64,000 bases of DNA from Psychroserpens sp. SPM9 (GCF_025153525.1 NZ_JANZNR010000001.1:1-64000); one strand, 5' to 3'; shown: positions 11,801 through 22,315, counted from the stretch's first letter. The notes: generated from the sequence alone by a model not told the origin. Made by a program: numbers and translations.

Positions 11801-13109
11801 GATGTCCTTTAAGAACATTCTCCAAAATATCCCAAACCACAGGCTCTTTACGGTCTATAATTTTCTTAGCAGACTTTACCGTTTTTACAATCCCTCTTTC
11901 AATCAGTTTTCTGATGATAAACGGCTTGTATAATTCGGCTGCCATGTTTTTAGGCAATCCGCATTCGAATAATTTTAATTCTGGTCCAACAACAATCACC
12001 GAACGCGCTGAATAATCAACACGCTTACCTAGTAAGTTTTGACGGAAACGTCCTTGCTTACCTTTTAAGGAATCGGATAATGATTTTAATGGTCTGTTAG
12101 AATCCGTTTTAACAGCAGAAGCTTTACGTGTGTTATCAAATAATGAATCAACCGATTCTTGTAACATACGTTTCTCATTTCGTAAGATAACTTCAGGTGC
12201 TTTGATTTCGACCAAACGCTTTAAACGGTTGTTACGAATAATCACACGACGGTAAAGATCATTTAAATCGGAAGTTGCAAAACGTCCACCATCTAAAGGC
12301 ACTAAAGGTCTTAATTCTGGCGGAATGATTGGAATAGCCTTCATGATCATCCATTCTGGCTTATTCTCTCTATTAGCATTAGAATCTCTAAAAGCTTCAA
12401 CAACCTGTAAACGTTTTAAAGCTTCAGTTTTACGTTGTTTAGACGTTTCAGTATTTGCTTTATGACGTAATTCGAATGATAATTCGTTTAAATCGATTCT
12501 TGACAAGAGTTCGATTAAACATTCAGCTCCCATTTTAGCGATAAACTTATTTGGGTCTGTATCATCTAAATGTCTGTTTTCTTGCGGAAGAGATTCCATA
12601 ATATTAAGGTACTCTTCTTCTGTTAAGAAATCCATTTTTTGTAATGGTTCGCCTTCAGCATTTTTAGCTTCACCTGGTTGGATAACTACATAACGTTCGT
12701 AATAGATAATCATATCTAAACGCTTCGAAGGTAAACCAAGTAAATAGCCTATTTTGTTAGGTAACGAACGGAAGTACCAGATATGAGCTACAGGCACAAC
12801 AAGATTGATGTGTCCTACGCGATCACGACGTACTTTCTTTTCGGTTACTTCAACTCCACAACGGTCACAAACAATCCCTTTGTAGCGTATTCTTTTATAT
12901 TTACCACAAGCACATTCAAAATCCTTTACAGGACCAAAAATTCGCTCACAGAATAAACCATCACGTTCTGGTTTATGGGTTCGATAATTAATAGTTTCTG
13001 GTTTTAAAACTTCACCACGAGATGCTGCCAAAACAGATTCTGGTGATGCTAGACCAATAGAAATTTTACTGAATTTCTGTATTGTATTCTTATCTTGTCT
13101 TCTTGCCAT
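8808..13109 (-). CDS. rpoC: DNA-directed RNA polymerase subunit beta'
   Basis: 1433 residues, the usual length in Bacteroidota. The first zinc site is formed by C66, C68, C81 and C84 (ECACGKY...CDRCGVEV). The Mg-binding catalytic loop [12 protein letters not shown] is at about residues 474-485. The second zinc site uses C in [17 protein letters not shown], followed by the trigger-loop region [16 protein letters not shown]. It is the last gene of the long minus-strand transcription unit and follows rpoB after an 82-bp spacer that contains an inverted repeat. No frameshift or truncation is seen. Confidence 0.99.
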   Translation of the reverse strand: MARRQDKNTIQKFSKISIGLASPESVLAASRGEVLKPETINYRTHKPERDGLFCERIFGPVKDFECACGKYKRIRYKGIVCDRCGVEVTEKKVRRDRVGHINLVVPVAHIWYFRSLPNKIGYLLGLPSKRLDMIIYYERYVVIQPGEAKNAEGEPLQKMDFLTEEEYLNIMESLPQENRHLDDTDPNKFIAKMGAECLIELLSRIDLNELSFELRHKANTETSKQRKTEALKRLQVVEAFRDSNANRENKPEWMIMKAIPIIPPELRPLVPLDGGRFATSDLNDLYRRVIIRNNRLKRLVEIKAPEVILRNEKRMLQESVDSLFDNTRKASAVKTDSNRPLKSLSDSLKGKQGRFRQNLLGKRVDYSARSVIVVGPELKLFECGLPKNMAAELYKPFIIRKLIERGIVKTVKSAKKIIDRKEPVVWDILENVLKGHPVLLNRAPTLHRLGIQAFQPKLIEGKAIQLHPLVCTAFNADFDGDQMAVHLPLGPEAILEAQLLMLASHNILNPANGSPVTVPSQDMVLGLYYMTKLRKSDKDYTVKGEGLTFYSPEEVTIAYNEKKVDLNAGIKVRTQDFNEDGELTTQIIETTVGRVLFNEKVPAAAGYINEVLTKKSLRDIIHGILKKTSVPETAAFLDEIKTQGYKFAFQGGLSFSLGDIIIPAEKQSMIDKANGLVDGIMGNYNMGLITNNERYNQVIDIWTSTNAELTELSMKRIREDQQGFNSVFMMLDSGARGSKEQIRQLTGMRGLMAKPKKSNAGGGEIIENPILSNFKEGLSILEYFISTHGARKGLADTALKTADAGYLTRRLVDVSQDVIIYTEDCGTLRGIEVNPLKKNEEVIETLEARIVGRTSLNDVYDPITEELLVEAGGHIDDVIAKRIEASPLDAIEVRSALTCEAKKGICSKCYGRNLATGKMVQRGEAVGVVAAQSIGEPGTQLTLRTFHVGGIAGNISEENKLTVKFDGIAEIEDLKTVKSTDNEGKEVDVVISRTSELKLTDAKTGITLSTNNIPYGSFIYVKPGDKVKKGDTICQWDPYNGVIISEFAGKVKYENIEQGVTYQVEIDEQTGFQEKVISESRNKKLIPTLHIEDSKGETIRSYNLPVGAHLMIDDGEKIKVGKILVKIPRKSAKAGDITGGLPRVTELFEARNPSNPAVVSEIDGVVSFGKIKRGNREIIIESKLGEVKKYLVKLSNQILVQENDYVKAGMPLSDGSITPNDILNIKGPAAVQQYLVNEVQEVYRLQGVKINDKHFEVVVRQMMRKVKIIDSGDTIFLEDQLVHKSDFIEENDKIFGLKVVEDAGESENLKAGQILTSRELRDENSILRREDKALVTARDAQPATATPILQGITRASLQTKSFISAASFQETTKVLNEAAVNAKVDDLEGLKENVIVGHRIPAGTGVRKFDNIIVGSKEEFNEMMKAKEEMNYN

Positions 13110-13131
13110 TTTCTTTATAGTATTCAGTCGC

Positions 13132-13178
13132 AGTCGCAGTTTTCAGTTAGTAATATTTACCTTCTGTAAACTGAGACT
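13132..13178 (-). repeat. Inverted repeat in the rpoB-rpoC spacer
   Basis: Arms 13132-13146 and 13164-13178 pair at 13 of 15 positions around a 17-nt loop. The left arm is preceded by a short direct repeat (CAGTCGCAGTCGCAG). The sequence is simple and GC-richer than its surroundings, like dispersed intergenic repeats of flavobacteria. It is not a terminator: no T tract follows and rpoC must be transcribed through it. Confidence 0.6.
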
Positions 13179-13191
13179 GTCAACTATAAAT

Positions 13192-16100
13192 TTATTCTTC
13201 TAATCTAATATCTAATCCTAATCCTTTCAATTCGTGCATAAGTACGTTGAAAGATTCAGGTAGTCCTGGTTCTGGCATTGGCTCTCCTTTTACGATTGCT
13301 TCGTAAGTTTTAGCTCTACCTATAACATCATCAGATTTAACAGTTAAAATCTCACGTAAAGTACTTGATGCTCCATAAGCTTCAAGTGCCCAAACTTCCA
13401 TCTCACCAAAACGCTGACCACCAAATTGTGCTTTACCACCTAATGGTTGTTGTGTAATTAATGAGTAAGGTCCAATTGAACGTGCGTGCATCTTATCGTC
13501 AATCATGTGACCAAGTTTAATCATATAGATCACACCAACGGTTGCTGGTTGATCAAAACGATCTCCTGTACCACCATCATATAAGTACGTGTGTCCAAAT
13601 CTTGGTACACCTGCTTCGTCTGTAAATGCATTGATCTGGTCTAGAGTGGCACCATCAAAAATTGGCGTCGCATAGGTGCGTCCTAATTTTTGTCCAGCCC
13701 AACCAAGTACCGTTTCATAAATCTGACCGATGTTCATACGAGATGGTACACCTAACGGATTTAATACAATATCAACAGGGGTTCCATCTTCTAAGAATGG
13801 CATATCTTCTTGACGAACAATACGAGCAACAATACCTTTGTTACCGTGACGTCCTGCCATTTTATCACCCACTTTCAATTTACGTTTTTTAGCGACATAA
13901 ACCTTCGCTAATTTGATAATACCTGCTGGTAATTCATCACCGACTGAAATAGTAAACTTCTCACGACGTAATGATCCCTGAAGGTCATTTTCTTTAATCT
14001 TATAGTTGTGAATTAAATCGGCAACTAATGAATTTAAATGCTCATCGGTAGTCCAGGTTCCTGACGTTAAGTGTGTATAATCATCAACAGCATTTAACAT
14101 CTTAAGGGTATATTTCTTTCCTTTAGGAATGATTTCTTCACCTAAGTCATTAAAGATACCTTGAGCCGTTTTACCATTAACAAGTGCAAATAATTTTTCA
14201 ACTAAGACCGCTTGTAAATCATCAAACTTTTGGTAGTAGATATTTTCTAATGCTTCAATATCTTCTTTATCTTTTGCTCGCTTACGTTTATCTTTAATCG
14301 CTCTTGAGAATAATTTTTTCTCGATAACGACACCATGTAATGATGGCGATGCTTTTAAAGACGCATCTTTTACATCACCTGCTTTGTCACCAAAGATGGC
14401 ACGTAATAATTTTTCTTCAGGCGTTGGATCAGATTCTCCTTTTGGTGTAATTTTTCCGATAAGGATATCCCCAGGCTTAATCTCTGCTCCAATACGAATC
14501 ATACCATTTTCATCAAGGTCTTTAGTCGCCTCTTCAGAAACATTAGGAATATCATTAGTTAATTCTTCGTTACCTAATTTGGTATCTCTAACTTCTAATG
14601 AATATTCATCAATATGAATCGATGTAAATATATCATCGCGAACTACTTTTTCAGAAATAACGATCGCATCCTCAAAGTTGTAACCTTTCCATGGCATGAA
14701 TGCCACTTTCATGTTACGACCTAATGCTAATTCGCCATTTTCGGTAGCATAACCTTGACAAAGGACTTGTCCTTTCTTCACCTTATCACCTTTCTCAACG
14801 ATTGGCTTTAAATTGATAGACGTTCCTTGGTTGGTTTTTCTGAATTTTACCAGAGGATAAGTTTTGGTATCGCTATCAAAACTCACCATAGCTTCTTCTT
14901 CAGTACGTTCGTATTTTATAGTTATTTCATTAGCATCAACGTACTCAACTGTTCCGTCACCTTCAGCATTAATCAATACTCTTGAATCTGAAGCGACTTG
15001 ACGCTCTAATCCAGTTCCTACGATTGGTGCTTGCGGACGTAATAATGGTACAGCCTGACGCATCATGTTAGATCCCATCAAGGCACGGTTGGCATCATCA
15101 TGCTCTAAGAACGGAATCAATGAAGCCGAAATAGATGCAATTTGATTTGGTGCAACATCGGTGTAGTTTACCGTAGAAGGCTCAACTACTGGGAAATCAC
15201 CTTCTTGACGCGCAATAATTTTGTCTTCAAGAATTTTACCGTTATCATCCACACTAATATTCGCTTGAGCAATTAGCATGTCTTCCTCCTCTTCAGCACT
15301 TAAATAGGTAGGCGCATTTTTGATATCTACAACCCCATTATCAGACTTTCTGTAAGGTGTTTCAATGAATCCCATTGAATTCACTTTAGCATATACAGAT
15401 AAAGATGAAATTAATCCAATGTTTGGTCCTTCAGGAGTTTCAATTGGACATAATCTTCCGTAGTGCGTATAGTGAACATCACGTACCTCAAAACCTGCTC
15501 TTTCTCTAGATAAACCTCCAGGTCCTAGAGCCGATAGACGACGTTTGTGTGTAATCTCTGCTAGTGGATTGGTTTGATCCATAAATTGAGATAACTGGTT
15601 GGTTCCGAAGAATGAATTAATAACAGACGATAAGGTCTTAGCGTTAATTAAATCAATAGGTGTAAATACTTCGTTATCACGAACATTCATACGCTCACGA
15701 ATGGTACGAGCCATACGTGCTAAACCAACACCAAACTGAGATGATAACTGCTCACCTACAGTACGTACACGACGGTTAGATAAGTGATCGATATCATCAA
15801 TCTCTGCTTTAGAGTTGATTAACTCAATTAAGTATTTAATGATTGTTATGATATCTTCTTTGGTAAGTACTTGCTTATCCATTCCGATATCTAACTGTAA
15901 TTTTTTGTTCATTCTATAACGACCTACTTCACCTAAAGAGTAACGTTGGTCTGAGAAGAATAATTTATCAATAATACCACGCGCTGTTTCCTCATCTGGC
16001 GGCTCAGCATTACGTAATTGACGGTAGATATGTTCAACAGCTTCTTTTTCAGAGTTTGTTGGATCTTTTTGTAAGGTATTATGAATAATTGCGTAATCTC

Positions 16101-17004
16101 CTTGTTGTGATGTTTCTTTGTGTAATAAAATAGTTTTTACACCAGCTTCAAGAATTTCTTCAATATTATCTTTATCAATAACTGTGTCACGATCTAATAC
16201 AATTTCGTTACGTTCGATAGATACTACTTCTCCAGTATCTTCATCAACGAAATCTTCATGCCAAGTGTTTAACACACGTGCAGCAAGTTTACGATCGATC
16301 ACTTTTTTAAGTCCGGATTTTGACACTTTAACTTCTTCAGCAAGGTCAAAAATCTCTAGAATATCTTTATCACGCTCAAAGCCGATAGCTCTAAATAAAG
16401 TTGTAACAGGTAACTTTTTCTTTCTATCAATGTAAGCGTACATCACTTGGTTGATATCTGTAGCGAATTCAATCCAAGAACCTTTGAAAGGAATAACTCT
16501 CGCAGAATATAATTTAGTTCCATTGGCGTGGAATGACTGACTAAAGAATACACCTGGAGATCTGTGTAATTGGGATACAACGACACGCTCTGCTCCATTG
16601 ATACAGAAAGTTCCGCTAGGTGTCATGTAAGGGATTGTTCCTAAATATACATCTTGAACAATGGTCTCAAAGTCTTCATGTTCTGGATCTGTACAATACA
16701 ATTTTAAACGTGCTTTTAAAGGCACACTGTATGTTAATCCTCTTTCGATACATTCTTCAATTGTATATCTTGGTGGATCAATGAAATAATCCAAAAATTC
16801 TAATACGAATTGATTACGAGTATCTGTAATTGGAAAGTTTTCCATGAAGGTATTATACAATCCTTCATTTCCTCTTTCTTCTGATTTTGTCTCTAACTGG
16901 AAAAAATCCTGGAAGGATTTAATTTGAATATCCAAGAAATCTGGGTATTCAGTTCTGTTTACTATGGAAGAGAAATTTAATCTTTCAGCTGTATTTGCTA
17001 ACAT
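13192..17004 (-). CDS. rpoB: DNA-directed RNA polymerase subunit beta
   Basis: 1270 residues. The rifampicin-binding region reads [18 protein letters not shown] and [19 protein letters not shown], which is wild type at the classic resistance positions (D516, H526 and S531 in E. coli numbering). Further signatures are [17 protein letters not shown], the [14 protein letters not shown] catalytic segment, and [27 protein letters not shown] near the C-terminus. It lies downstream of rplL across a 125-bp spacer with two hairpins and upstream of rpoC, the usual order. Confidence 0.99.
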   Translation of the reverse strand: MLANTAERLNFSSIVNRTEYPDFLDIQIKSFQDFFQLETKSEERGNEGLYNTFMENFPITDTRNQFVLEFLDYFIDPPRYTIEECIERGLTYSVPLKARLKLYCTDPEHEDFETIVQDVYLGTIPYMTPSGTFCINGAERVVVSQLHRSPGVFFSQSFHANGTKLYSARVIPFKGSWIEFATDINQVMYAYIDRKKKLPVTTLFRAIGFERDKDILEIFDLAEEVKVSKSGLKKVIDRKLAARVLNTWHEDFVDEDTGEVVSIERNEIVLDRDTVIDKDNIEEILEAGVKTILLHKETSQQGDYAIIHNTLQKDPTNSEKEAVEHIYRQLRNAEPPDEETARGIIDKLFFSDQRYSLGEVGRYRMNKKLQLDIGMDKQVLTKEDIITIIKYLIELINSKAEIDDIDHLSNRRVRTVGEQLSSQFGVGLARMARTIRERMNVRDNEVFTPIDLINAKTLSSVINSFFGTNQLSQFMDQTNPLAEITHKRRLSALGPGGLSRERAGFEVRDVHYTHYGRLCPIETPEGPNIGLISSLSVYAKVNSMGFIETPYRKSDNGVVDIKNAPTYLSAEEEEDMLIAQANISVDDNGKILEDKIIARQEGDFPVVEPSTVNYTDVAPNQIASISASLIPFLEHDDANRALMGSNMMRQAVPLLRPQAPIVGTGLERQVASDSRVLINAEGDGTVEYVDANEITIKYERTEEEAMVSFDSDTKTYPLVKFRKTNQGTSINLKPIVEKGDKVKKGQVLCQGYATENGELALGRNMKVAFMPWKGYNFEDAIVISEKVVRDDIFTSIHIDEYSLEVRDTKLGNEELTNDIPNVSEEATKDLDENGMIRIGAEIKPGDILIGKITPKGESDPTPEEKLLRAIFGDKAGDVKDASLKASPSLHGVVIEKKLFSRAIKDKRKRAKDKEDIEALENIYYQKFDDLQAVLVEKLFALVNGKTAQGIFNDLGEEIIPKGKKYTLKMLNAVDDYTHLTSGTWTTDEHLNSLVADLIHNYKIKENDLQGSLRREKFTISVGDELPAGIIKLAKVYVAKKRKLKVGDKMAGRHGNKGIVARIVRQEDMPFLEDGTPVDIVLNPLGVPSRMNIGQIYETVLGWAGQKLGRTYATPIFDGATLDQINAFTDEAGVPRFGHTYLYDGGTGDRFDQPATVGVIYMIKLGHMIDDKMHARSIGPYSLITQQPLGGKAQFGGQRFGEMEVWALEAYGASSTLREILTVKSDDVIGRAKTYEAIVKGEPMPEPGLPESFNVLMHELKGLGLDIRLEE

Positions 17005-17043
17005 CGATGAACGAGATTTTGATTAAAAAAATAATTAGTTTAT

Positions 17044-17107
17044 TTGTGTACCTTTTTTATACACAAAAGGGTTTAGGTCATTCCGAGTATTTCGGAAGAC
17101 CTAAACC
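17044..17107 (-). promoter_or_regulatory. Two hairpins in the rplL-rpoB spacer, possible attenuator or processing site
   Basis: Hairpin 1: 17070-17079 pairs with 17098-17107 (10 bp) and 17081-17086 with 17092-17097 (6 bp), with one bulge. Hairpin 2: TTGTGTA / TACACAA, 17044-17050 with 17060-17066. In the direction of transcription they are followed by an AT-rich stretch ending in a T run near 17026-17032. In E. coli the same spacer holds an attenuator and an RNase III site that make more L12 than RNA polymerase; a similar role here is inferred from position. Confidence 0.5.
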
Positions 17108-17129
17108 ATACTTTGTAGGTTAGTTAAGC

Positions 17130-17507
17130 TTACTTAAGCTCAACCTCTGCTCCTGCTTCTTCTAATTGAGATTTTAGAGCTTCTGCTTCGTCTTTAGCGA
17201 CACCTTCTTTGATAGCACTTGGTGCTTCGTCAACTAAACCTTTTGCTTCTTTTAATCCTAAACCAGTTAATTCTTTAACTAATTTTACAACAGCTAATTT
17301 AGAACCACCTGCTGCTTTAAGGATTACGTCGAATTCTGATTTTTCTTCAGCGGCGTCTCCACCTGCTGCTCCGCCACCTGCTGCTACTGCTACTGCAGCT
17401 GCTGCTGGTTCGATACCATATTCGTCTTTTAATATTGTAGCTAATTCATTAACTTCTTTTACTGTTAAATTAACTAATTGTTCTGCGAAATCTTTTAAAT
17501 CTGCCAT
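17130..17507 (-). CDS. rplL: 50S ribosomal protein bL12 (L7/L12)
   Basis: 125 residues. The N-terminal helical dimerisation domain ([21 protein letters not shown]) is joined by an alanine/glycine-rich hinge (about residues 35-55) to the C-terminal factor-binding domain ([35 protein letters not shown]). It forms the multicopy ribosomal stalk with L10. It follows rplJ after 59 bp and precedes rpoB across a hairpin-bearing spacer. Confidence 0.98.
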   Translation of the reverse strand: MADLKDFAEQLVNLTVKEVNELATILKDEYGIEPAAAAVAVAAGGGAAGGDAAEEKSEFDVILKAAGGSKLAVVKLVKELTGLGLKEAKGLVDEAPSAIKEGVAKDEAEALKSQLEEAGAEVELK

Positions 17508-17566
17508 TTTCTATCGTTTTAATAATTTTAATAAAATATAATTTGTTTAAGTGCGTACTTATTTGA

Positions 17567-18088
17567 TTATCCTTCTTTTTCGGATAAAGTTTTGATGATA
17601 CCTGCAATAGTTCCACCACCTGATTTAAGTGCTGAAATAACATTCTTAGCTGGTGATTGTAATAATCCAATGATATCTCCAATCAATTCTTCTTTAGACT
17701 TGATATCAACTAACATGTCTAATTGATCATCTCCAAGGTATATAGCCTCTTCAATAAAAGCTCCTTTAAGCAAAGGCTTATCAGATTTTTTACGGAAGTT
17801 TTTAATGACTTTAGCTGGAGCATTACCAGTTTCAGAATACATTACTGAGGTATTACCTTTTAAAACTGTTGGAAGGTCTCCGAAATCTTTATCAGAAGCT
17901 TCCATAGCTTTGGTTAATAATGTATTTTTTACTACGTTTAATTGTACGTTTGCTTTAAAACAAGCACGACGTAAATCTGAAGTGTTACTTGCGTTTAATC
18001 CAGAGATATCTGCTAAATAGATATTTGCATTGTCTGCTAACTGAGCAGTTAACTCTTCAATTACTTGTGATTTTTCTTCTCTTGTCAT
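17567..18088 (-). CDS. rplJ: 50S ribosomal protein uL10
   Basis: 173 residues. The conserved start MTREEKSQVIEELTAQLADN and the RNA-binding domain with VVKNTLLTKAMEA identify L10; the C-terminal helix binds L12 dimers. It starts only 20 bp after the rplA stop, which leaves no room for the long L10 autoregulatory leader known from E. coli, so any feedback control must work differently. Confidence 0.97.
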   Translation of the reverse strand: MTREEKSQVIEELTAQLADNANIYLADISGLNASNTSDLRRACFKANVQLNVVKNTLLTKAMEASDKDFGDLPTVLKGNTSVMYSETGNAPAKVIKNFRKKSDKPLLKGAFIEEAIYLGDDQLDMLVDIKSKEELIGDIIGLLQSPAKNVISALKSGGGTIAGIIKTLSEKEG

Positions 18089-18108
18089 AATAATAAAGAT
18101 TTAACTAC

Positions 18109-18795
18109 TTATGCAAATTTTACATCAATTGCAATACTCGGGCTCATTGTACTAGACATGAAAATACTCTTCATGTAGACCCCTTTTGCAGCAGTTGGTT
18201 TTAACTTATTTAAAGTGGTTAACAATTCCATTGCATTGTCCTTTAATTTATCAGCACTAAATGATGCTTTACCTATTGGAGCGTGTACAATTCCTGTTTT
18301 ATCAACTTTAAAATCGATTTTACCAGCTTTAACTTCAGATACTGCTTTAGCAACATCCATAGTAACTGTTCCTGTCTTTGGGTTTGGCATAAGTCCTCTT
18401 GGACCTAATACTCTACCTAACGGACCTAATTTACCCATGATAGCTGGCATGGTAACGATAACGTCAACATCGGTCCAACCACCTTTGATTTTCTCTAGGT
18501 ATTCGTCTAATCCTACATAATCAGCGCCTGCAGCTTTAGCTTCCTCCTCTTTATCTGGAGTTACTAAGGCTAAAACCTTCATATCTTTACCTGTACCATG
18601 CGGAAGCGATACAACGCCTCTTACCATTTGATTTGCTTTACGAGGATCAACTCCAAGTCTTACAGCTAAATCAACAGATGCATCAAACTTTGTATAGGTA
18701 ATTTCTTTTAATAATGCTGAAGCTTCTTCAAGAGAATATAATTTATTCTTCTCTACTTTAGCTCTTGCTTCTTTTTGTTTTCTTGTAATTGCCAT
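18109..18795 (-). CDS. rplA: 50S ribosomal protein uL1
   Basis: 228 residues. Typical L1 motifs are [32 protein letters not shown] and the ending [11 protein letters not shown]1 binds the L1 stalk of 23S rRNA and, in many bacteria, its own rplKA mRNA. It sits 11 bp after rplK in the standard rplKAJL order. Confidence 0.98.
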   Translation of the reverse strand: MAITRKQKEARAKVEKNKLYSLEEASALLKEITYTKFDASVDLAVRLGVDPRKANQMVRGVVSLPHGTGKDMKVLALVTPDKEEEAKAAGADYVGLDEYLEKIKGGWTDVDVIVTMPAIMGKLGPLGRVLGPRGLMPNPKTGTVTMDVAKAVSEVKAGKIDFKVDKTGIVHAPIGKASFSADKLKDNAMELLTTLNKLKPTAAKGVYMKSIFMSSTMSPSIAIDVKFA

Positions 18796-18806
18796 TTCAA
18801 AAATTT

Positions 18807-19247
18807 TTAGTTAGGTGCTTCACCACCTTTAACTGTGATTCCCATTGATCTTGCAGTTCCTGCAACCATCTTCATTGCAGAGTTTACACTAAATGCATTT
18901 AAATCTTGCATTTTGTCTTCTGCGATAGCTTTCACTTGATCCCAAGTTACTTTTGCTACTTTCTTTCTGTTCGGTTCACCAGATCCTTTTTTTACTTTGG
19001 CCGCTTCCAATAATTGTACCGCAGCTGGAGGAGTTTTAATAACAAAGTCGAAAGACTTGTCTTTGTAAACTGAAATTACAACTGGAAGAACTTTACCAGG
19101 CTTATCCTGAGTTCTAGCGTTGAATTGTTTACAAAATTCCATGATATTAACTCCAGCAGCTCCTAAAGCGGGTCCAACCGGTGGCGACGGATTCGCAGCA
19201 CCTCCCCGAACTTGTAATTTAACTACTTTACCTAATTCTTTTGCCAT
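18807..19247 (-). CDS. rplK: 50S ribosomal protein uL11
   Basis: 146 residues. The N-terminal thiostrepton-region motif ([22 protein letters not shown]) and the C-terminal RNA-binding part ([15 protein letters not shown]...[10 protein letters not shown]) are both present. L11 binds the GTPase-associated centre of 23S rRNA. First ribosomal gene after nusG. Confidence 0.98.
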   Translation of the reverse strand: MAKELGKVVKLQVRGGAANPSPPVGPALGAAGVNIMEFCKQFNARTQDKPGKVLPVVISVYKDKSFDFVIKTPPAAVQLLEAAKVKKGSGEPNRKKVAKVTWDQVKAIAEDKMQDLNAFSVNSAMKMVAGTARSMGITVKGGEAPN

Positions 19248-19321
19248 TTTAAAAATTTTAGTTTTGTATATCTTTTATTGTGGAAGCAAAAAAGACATAC
19301 TATCTATATATGTAACAATTA

Positions 19322-19879
19322 TTATACTTTTTCAACTTGCATATAGCTTAATTCTAATGGTGTTTTTCTTCCGAAAATCTTAACCATTACTTCCAGCTTA
19401 CGCTTCTCTTCATTTATCTTCTCAATAGTGCCGTCAAATCCATTAAACGGACCATCAATAACTTTTACGGTTTCACCAATCGTGTAAGGTATAGCCACAT
19501 TTGCATCAGCTTCTACAGCTAATTCATCTACTTTACCTAACATTCGGTTAACTTCAGATTGTCTTAATGGCACTGGATCTCCTCCTTTAGTTTCCCCTAA
19601 AAACCCAATAACATTCGTAATCGATTTTATAATATGAGGAATCTCACCACTTAAATTCGCCTGAATCATAATATATCCAGGAAAATAGACCCGTTCTTTA
19701 TTGATCTTTTTTCCATTGCGAATCTGGATAACTTTTTCTGTAGGAACTAATACTTGATCTACATAATCTTCTAATCCTAATCTTGAAATTTCATTCTCGA
19801 TATAGGCTTTGATTTTGTTTTCCTGACCACTTACAGCTCTAACAACGTACCACTTTTTATTTACATTTGTCTCTGACAT
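19322..19879 (-). CDS. nusG: Transcription termination/antitermination factor NusG
   Basis: 185 residues with an NGN domain (KKWYVVRAVSGQENKIKAYI; YFPGYIMIQANL) and a C-terminal KOW domain (IGETVKVIDGPFNGFDGTI). It binds the RNA polymerase clamp and couples it to the ribosome or Rho. It lies 19 bp downstream of secE in the conserved secE-nusG-rplK order. Confidence 0.98.
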   Translation of the reverse strand: MSETNVNKKWYVVRAVSGQENKIKAYIENEISRLGLEDYVDQVLVPTEKVIQIRNGKKINKERVYFPGYIMIQANLSGEIPHIIKSITNVIGFLGETKGGDPVPLRQSEVNRMLGKVDELAVEADANVAIPYTIGETVKVIDGPFNGFDGTIEKINEEKRKLEVMVKIFGRKTPLELSYMQVEKV

Positions 19880-19898
19880 TCCTCTGCGTTATTTTTAG

Positions 19899-20090
19899 TT
19901 AAATTAAATTAAAGTAAGCCTTAATCACTTTACTAAAAACAGTATCAACACCCCAAATAGCTAATGAGAATATAATTGAAAAAACAGCAACTAAAATGGT
20001 TAAACTTTGAGCTTCTGCTAAAGTTGGCCATGATACGTGGTTTTTCAATTCGTCAAAAGATTCTTTTATGTAATTTACTATTCCTGCCAT
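19899..20090 (-). CDS. secE: Preprotein translocase subunit SecE
   Basis: 63 residues of the short single-span type. The amphipathic SecE motif (YIKESFDELKNHVSWPTLAEAQ) precedes one transmembrane helix (LTILVAVFSIIFSLAIWGVDTVF). It completes the SecYEG channel. It lies between tRNA-Trp and nusG, its usual place in bacteria. Confidence 0.96.
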   Translation of the reverse strand: MAGIVNYIKESFDELKNHVSWPTLAEAQSLTILVAVFSIIFSLAIWGVDTVFSKVIKAYFNLI

Positions 20091-20166
20091 TTGATTTTTA
20101 ATTTGTACGATTAAGATTTTGTCTTACTTTAATTAGCACACATATCTTGCCTCGTATTTTAACTTG

Positions 20167-20239
20167 CACGGGTTGAGAGACTCGAACTCCCGACACCTGG
20201 TTTTGGAGACCAGTGCTCTACCAACTGAGCTAAACCCGT
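20167..20239 (-). tRNA. trnW: tRNA-Trp (CCA)
   Basis: Full cloverleaf: acceptor ACGGGTT/AACCCGT, D-arm GCTCAGTTGGTAGAGC, anticodon arm CTGGT-CTCCAAA-ACCAG with anticodon CCA, T-arm with GTTCGAGTC, discriminator G. The 3' CCA is not encoded. It lies between tuf and secE in the conserved order. Confidence 0.97.
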
Positions 20240-20316
20240 AAAAAGAAACAACATTTATTTATTGTTTCTAATTTGTTATTTCAATAAGTCTACCTAATTT
20301 TTCCTAGCGCTCAGTT

Positions 20317-20352
20317 CTGAGCCCTGCCTGCCGGCAGGCAGGTAAACCCGTA
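20317..20352 (-). repeat. tRNA-Trp 5' fragment split by a 20-bp GC-rich palindrome
   Basis: A perfect 20-bp palindrome, CCTGCCTGCC and its complement, occupies 20323-20342. The flanks 20317-20322 and 20343-20352, if joined, reproduce 16 bp of the neighbouring tRNA-Trp 5' end (20225-20240, contiguous there). The palindrome therefore sits inside a partial tRNA copy. A second inverted repeat (GCTCAG-TT-CTGAGC) overlaps its left side at 20309-20322. Confidence 0.75.
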
Positions 20353-20362
20353 AATATAAATC

Positions 20363-20390
20363 AAGGCGTTCCGACAAATCGGAACACCTT
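20363..20390 (-). terminator. Hairpin downstream of tuf, weak terminator or processing site
   Basis: 12-bp stem around a 4-nt loop (20363-20374 with 20379-20390). The single non-Watson-Crick pair is G-U only in RNA of the minus strand, fitting use there. No strong T tract follows, so partial read-through into tRNA-Trp and secE is likely. Confidence 0.55.
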
Positions 20391-20414
20391 AATTAATATT
20401 TATTTAATAAATAT

Positions 20415-21602
20415 TTAGTCTAAAATTTCAGTAACCTGACCTGCACCTACTGTTCTACCACCTTCACGGATTGCAAAACGTAAACCAACGTTCATTGCAA
20501 TTGGTTGAATTAATTCAACAGTAATAGTAAGGTTATCTCCAGGCATTACCATTTCAACTCCATCAGGAAGCGCAATGTTTCCAGTTACGTCAGTTGTACG
20601 TACGTAGAACTGTGGACGGTAGTTATTGTGGAATGGCGTGTGACGTCCACCTTCTTCTTTTTTCAAGATATAAACCTCAGCTTTAAATTTAGCGTGTGGT
20701 GTTACAGATCCTGGCTTAGTAATTACCATACCTCTAGAGATTTGAGTTTTCTCAATACCTCTTAATAAGATACCTGCATTATCTCCAGCTTCACCTCTAT
20801 CAAGGATTTGACGGAACATTTCAATACCAGTAATAGTAGATGTTAACTTCTCAGCTCCCATACCGATGATCTCAACAGGATCACCTGTATTAGCAACACC
20901 AGTTTCGATACGACCTGTAGCAACAGTTCCACGACCAGTAATTGAGAATACATCTTCAATTGGCATTAAGAAAGGCTTGTCCATATCACGAGTTGGCTCT
21001 TCAATCCAGTTATCAACAGCTTCCATTAATTCCATTACTGTATCAACCCATTTTTGCTCACCGTTAAGTGCACCTAATGCAGATCCAGCAATTACAGGAC
21101 CATTATCACCATCATATTCGTAGAATGATAATAAATCTCTGATTTCCATTTCAACTAACTCTAAAAGCTCATCATCATCAACCATATCCACTTTATTCAT
21201 GAATACAACAATTCTTGGAATACCTACCTGACGACCTAAAAGGATGTGCTCACGAGTTTGTGGCATTGGACCATCTGTAGCAGCTACAACTAAAATTGCA
21301 CCATCCATTTGAGCAGCACCAGTAACCATGTTCTTTACGTAATCGGCGTGACCTGGACAGTCAACGTGAGCGTAGTGACGATTAGCTGTTGCGTATTCAA
21401 CGTGTGATGTATTAATTGTGATACCTCTTTCTTTTTCTTCTGGAGCGTTATCAATTTGATCGAATGATCTTGCTTCAGATAAACCTGCATCAGCTAATAC
21501 TTTAGTAATAGCAGCAGTTAAAGTTGTTTTACCGTGATCTACGTGTCCAATAGTACCTATGTTAAGGTGTGGTTTTGAACGATCGAAAGTTGCCTTTGCC
21601 AT
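20415..21602 (-). CDS. tuf: Elongation factor Tu
   Basis: 395 residues, the usual length. G1 is GHVDHGKTT, the switch II region is [13 protein letters not shown]4 is NKVDM, and the domain II-III signature regions ([29 protein letters not shown]) are intact. It delivers aminoacyl-tRNA to the ribosome. It is embedded between tRNA genes (Thr-GGT upstream, Trp downstream), as in the tRNA-tufB operon of many bacteria. Confidence 0.99.
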   Translation of the reverse strand: MAKATFDRSKPHLNIGTIGHVDHGKTTLTAAITKVLADAGLSEARSFDQIDNAPEEKERGITINTSHVEYATANRHYAHVDCPGHADYVKNMVTGAAQMDGAILVVAATDGPMPQTREHILLGRQVGIPRIVVFMNKVDMVDDDELLELVEMEIRDLLSFYEYDGDNGPVIAGSALGALNGEQKWVDTVMELMEAVDNWIEEPTRDMDKPFLMPIEDVFSITGRGTVATGRIETGVANTGDPVEIIGMGAEKLTSTITGIEMFRQILDRGEAGDNAGILLRGIEKTQISRGMVITKPGSVTPHAKFKAEVYILKKEEGGRHTPFHNNYRPQFYVRTTDVTGNIALPDGVEMVMPGDNLTITVELIQPIAMNVGLRFAIREGGRTVGAGQVTEILD

Positions 21603-21661
21603 GTTTAATTTATTTAATCTTAATTTATATTAGTGTTCAATTTAATTTTCAATTTGAAAAG

Positions 21662-21733
21662 AGCCAATGACGAGATTTGAACTCGTGACCTCTTCCTTAC
21701 CAAGGAAACGCTCTACCCCTGAGCTACACCGGC
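21662..21733 (-). tRNA. trnT: tRNA-Thr (GGT)
   Basis: Acceptor GCCGGTG/CATTGGC (two G-U pairs), D-arm GCTCAGGGGTAGAGC, anticodon loop TTGGTAA with anticodon GGT, T-arm ACGAG-TTCAAAT-CTCGT. No encoded CCA. It lies 59 bp before tuf. Confidence 0.95.
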
Positions 21734-21801
21734 GTAAAGTGTTTAATTCCTATTCTTTTTTGCGTTTCAATTCTTTACTATCACGCCAAAAAGAAGAGAT
21801 G

Positions 21802-21815
21802 CCTGCCTCCGCAGG
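21802..21815 (-). repeat. GC-rich hairpin beside the tRNA-Gly 3' end
   Basis: CCTGC-CTCC-GCAGG stem-loop starting only 8 bp beyond the tRNA-Gly 3' end. It shares the CCTGCC core with the palindrome at 20323-20342 and stands out in AT-rich surroundings. It may be a short dispersed repeat. Confidence 0.5.
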
Positions 21816-21822
21816 AATTTTG

Positions 21823-21895
21823 AGCGAGAGACCGGGTTCGAACCGGCGACATTCAGCTTGGAAGGCTGACGCTCTACCAACTGAGCTACTCTCGC
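21823..21895 (-). tRNA. trnG: tRNA-Gly (TCC)
   Basis: Acceptor GCGAGAG/CTCTCGC, D-arm GCTCAGTTGGTAGAGC, anticodon arm TCAGC-CTTCCAA-GCTGA with anticodon TCC, T-arm CCGG-GTTCGAA-CCGG type. No encoded CCA. Confidence 0.96.
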
Positions 21896-21965
21896 ATTTT
21901 ATAACTGTTTTACCAGTTAAAGGTGTTCAATATTTCAAAGTTTGAATTACCTTGTCTAATAAAGT

Positions 21966-21997
21966 AATTCCGGATTGGCAATCCAATCCAAAGAATT
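21966..21997 (-). repeat. Hairpin in the tRNA-Tyr to tRNA-Gly spacer
   Basis: Perfect GGATTGG-CAAT-CCAATCC stem (21972-21989) extended by an outer AATTC/GAATT pair of arms. It is the only structure in the 159-bp gap and may be a processing signal or a dispersed palindrome. Confidence 0.5.
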
Positions 21998-22054
21998 TTA
22001 AAACGCAGTTTTACAAAAGCAAGCTTTTGACAACTTCTTATTTAAAATTCTTAG

Positions 22055-22136
<82 letters not shown>

Positions 22137-22190
22137 AATTTTAAAGAACTTTTGCTAAAAATAACTATTCCTATTTTCAGACTTTTTAAG

Positions 22191-22264
22191 AGCCGATGGA
22201 GGGACTCGAACCCACGACCTGCTGATTACAAATCAGCTGCTCTAGCCAGCTGAGCTACATCGGC
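22191..22264 (-). tRNA. trnT: tRNA-Thr (TGT)
   Basis: Acceptor GCCGATG/CATCGGC, D-arm GCTCAGCTGGCTAGAGC, anticodon arm GCTGA-TTTGTAA-TCAGC with anticodon TGT, T-arm with GTTCGAGTC. First gene of the tRNA-tuf transcription unit. Confidence 0.97.
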
Positions 22265-22315
22265 TTTTATATAACTTTTTTGCTATAAAAAAAGCCCGCT
22301 ATTTCTAACGGACTG

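Noticed and set aside
9571-18520. Plus-strand frames over rpoC, rpoB and ribosomal genes
   Set aside because: All are antisense shadows of strongly conserved minus-strand genes.
20323-20342. GC palindrome as the tuf terminator
   Set aside because: It has no loop or T tract, and a better hairpin for tuf lies at 20363-20390.
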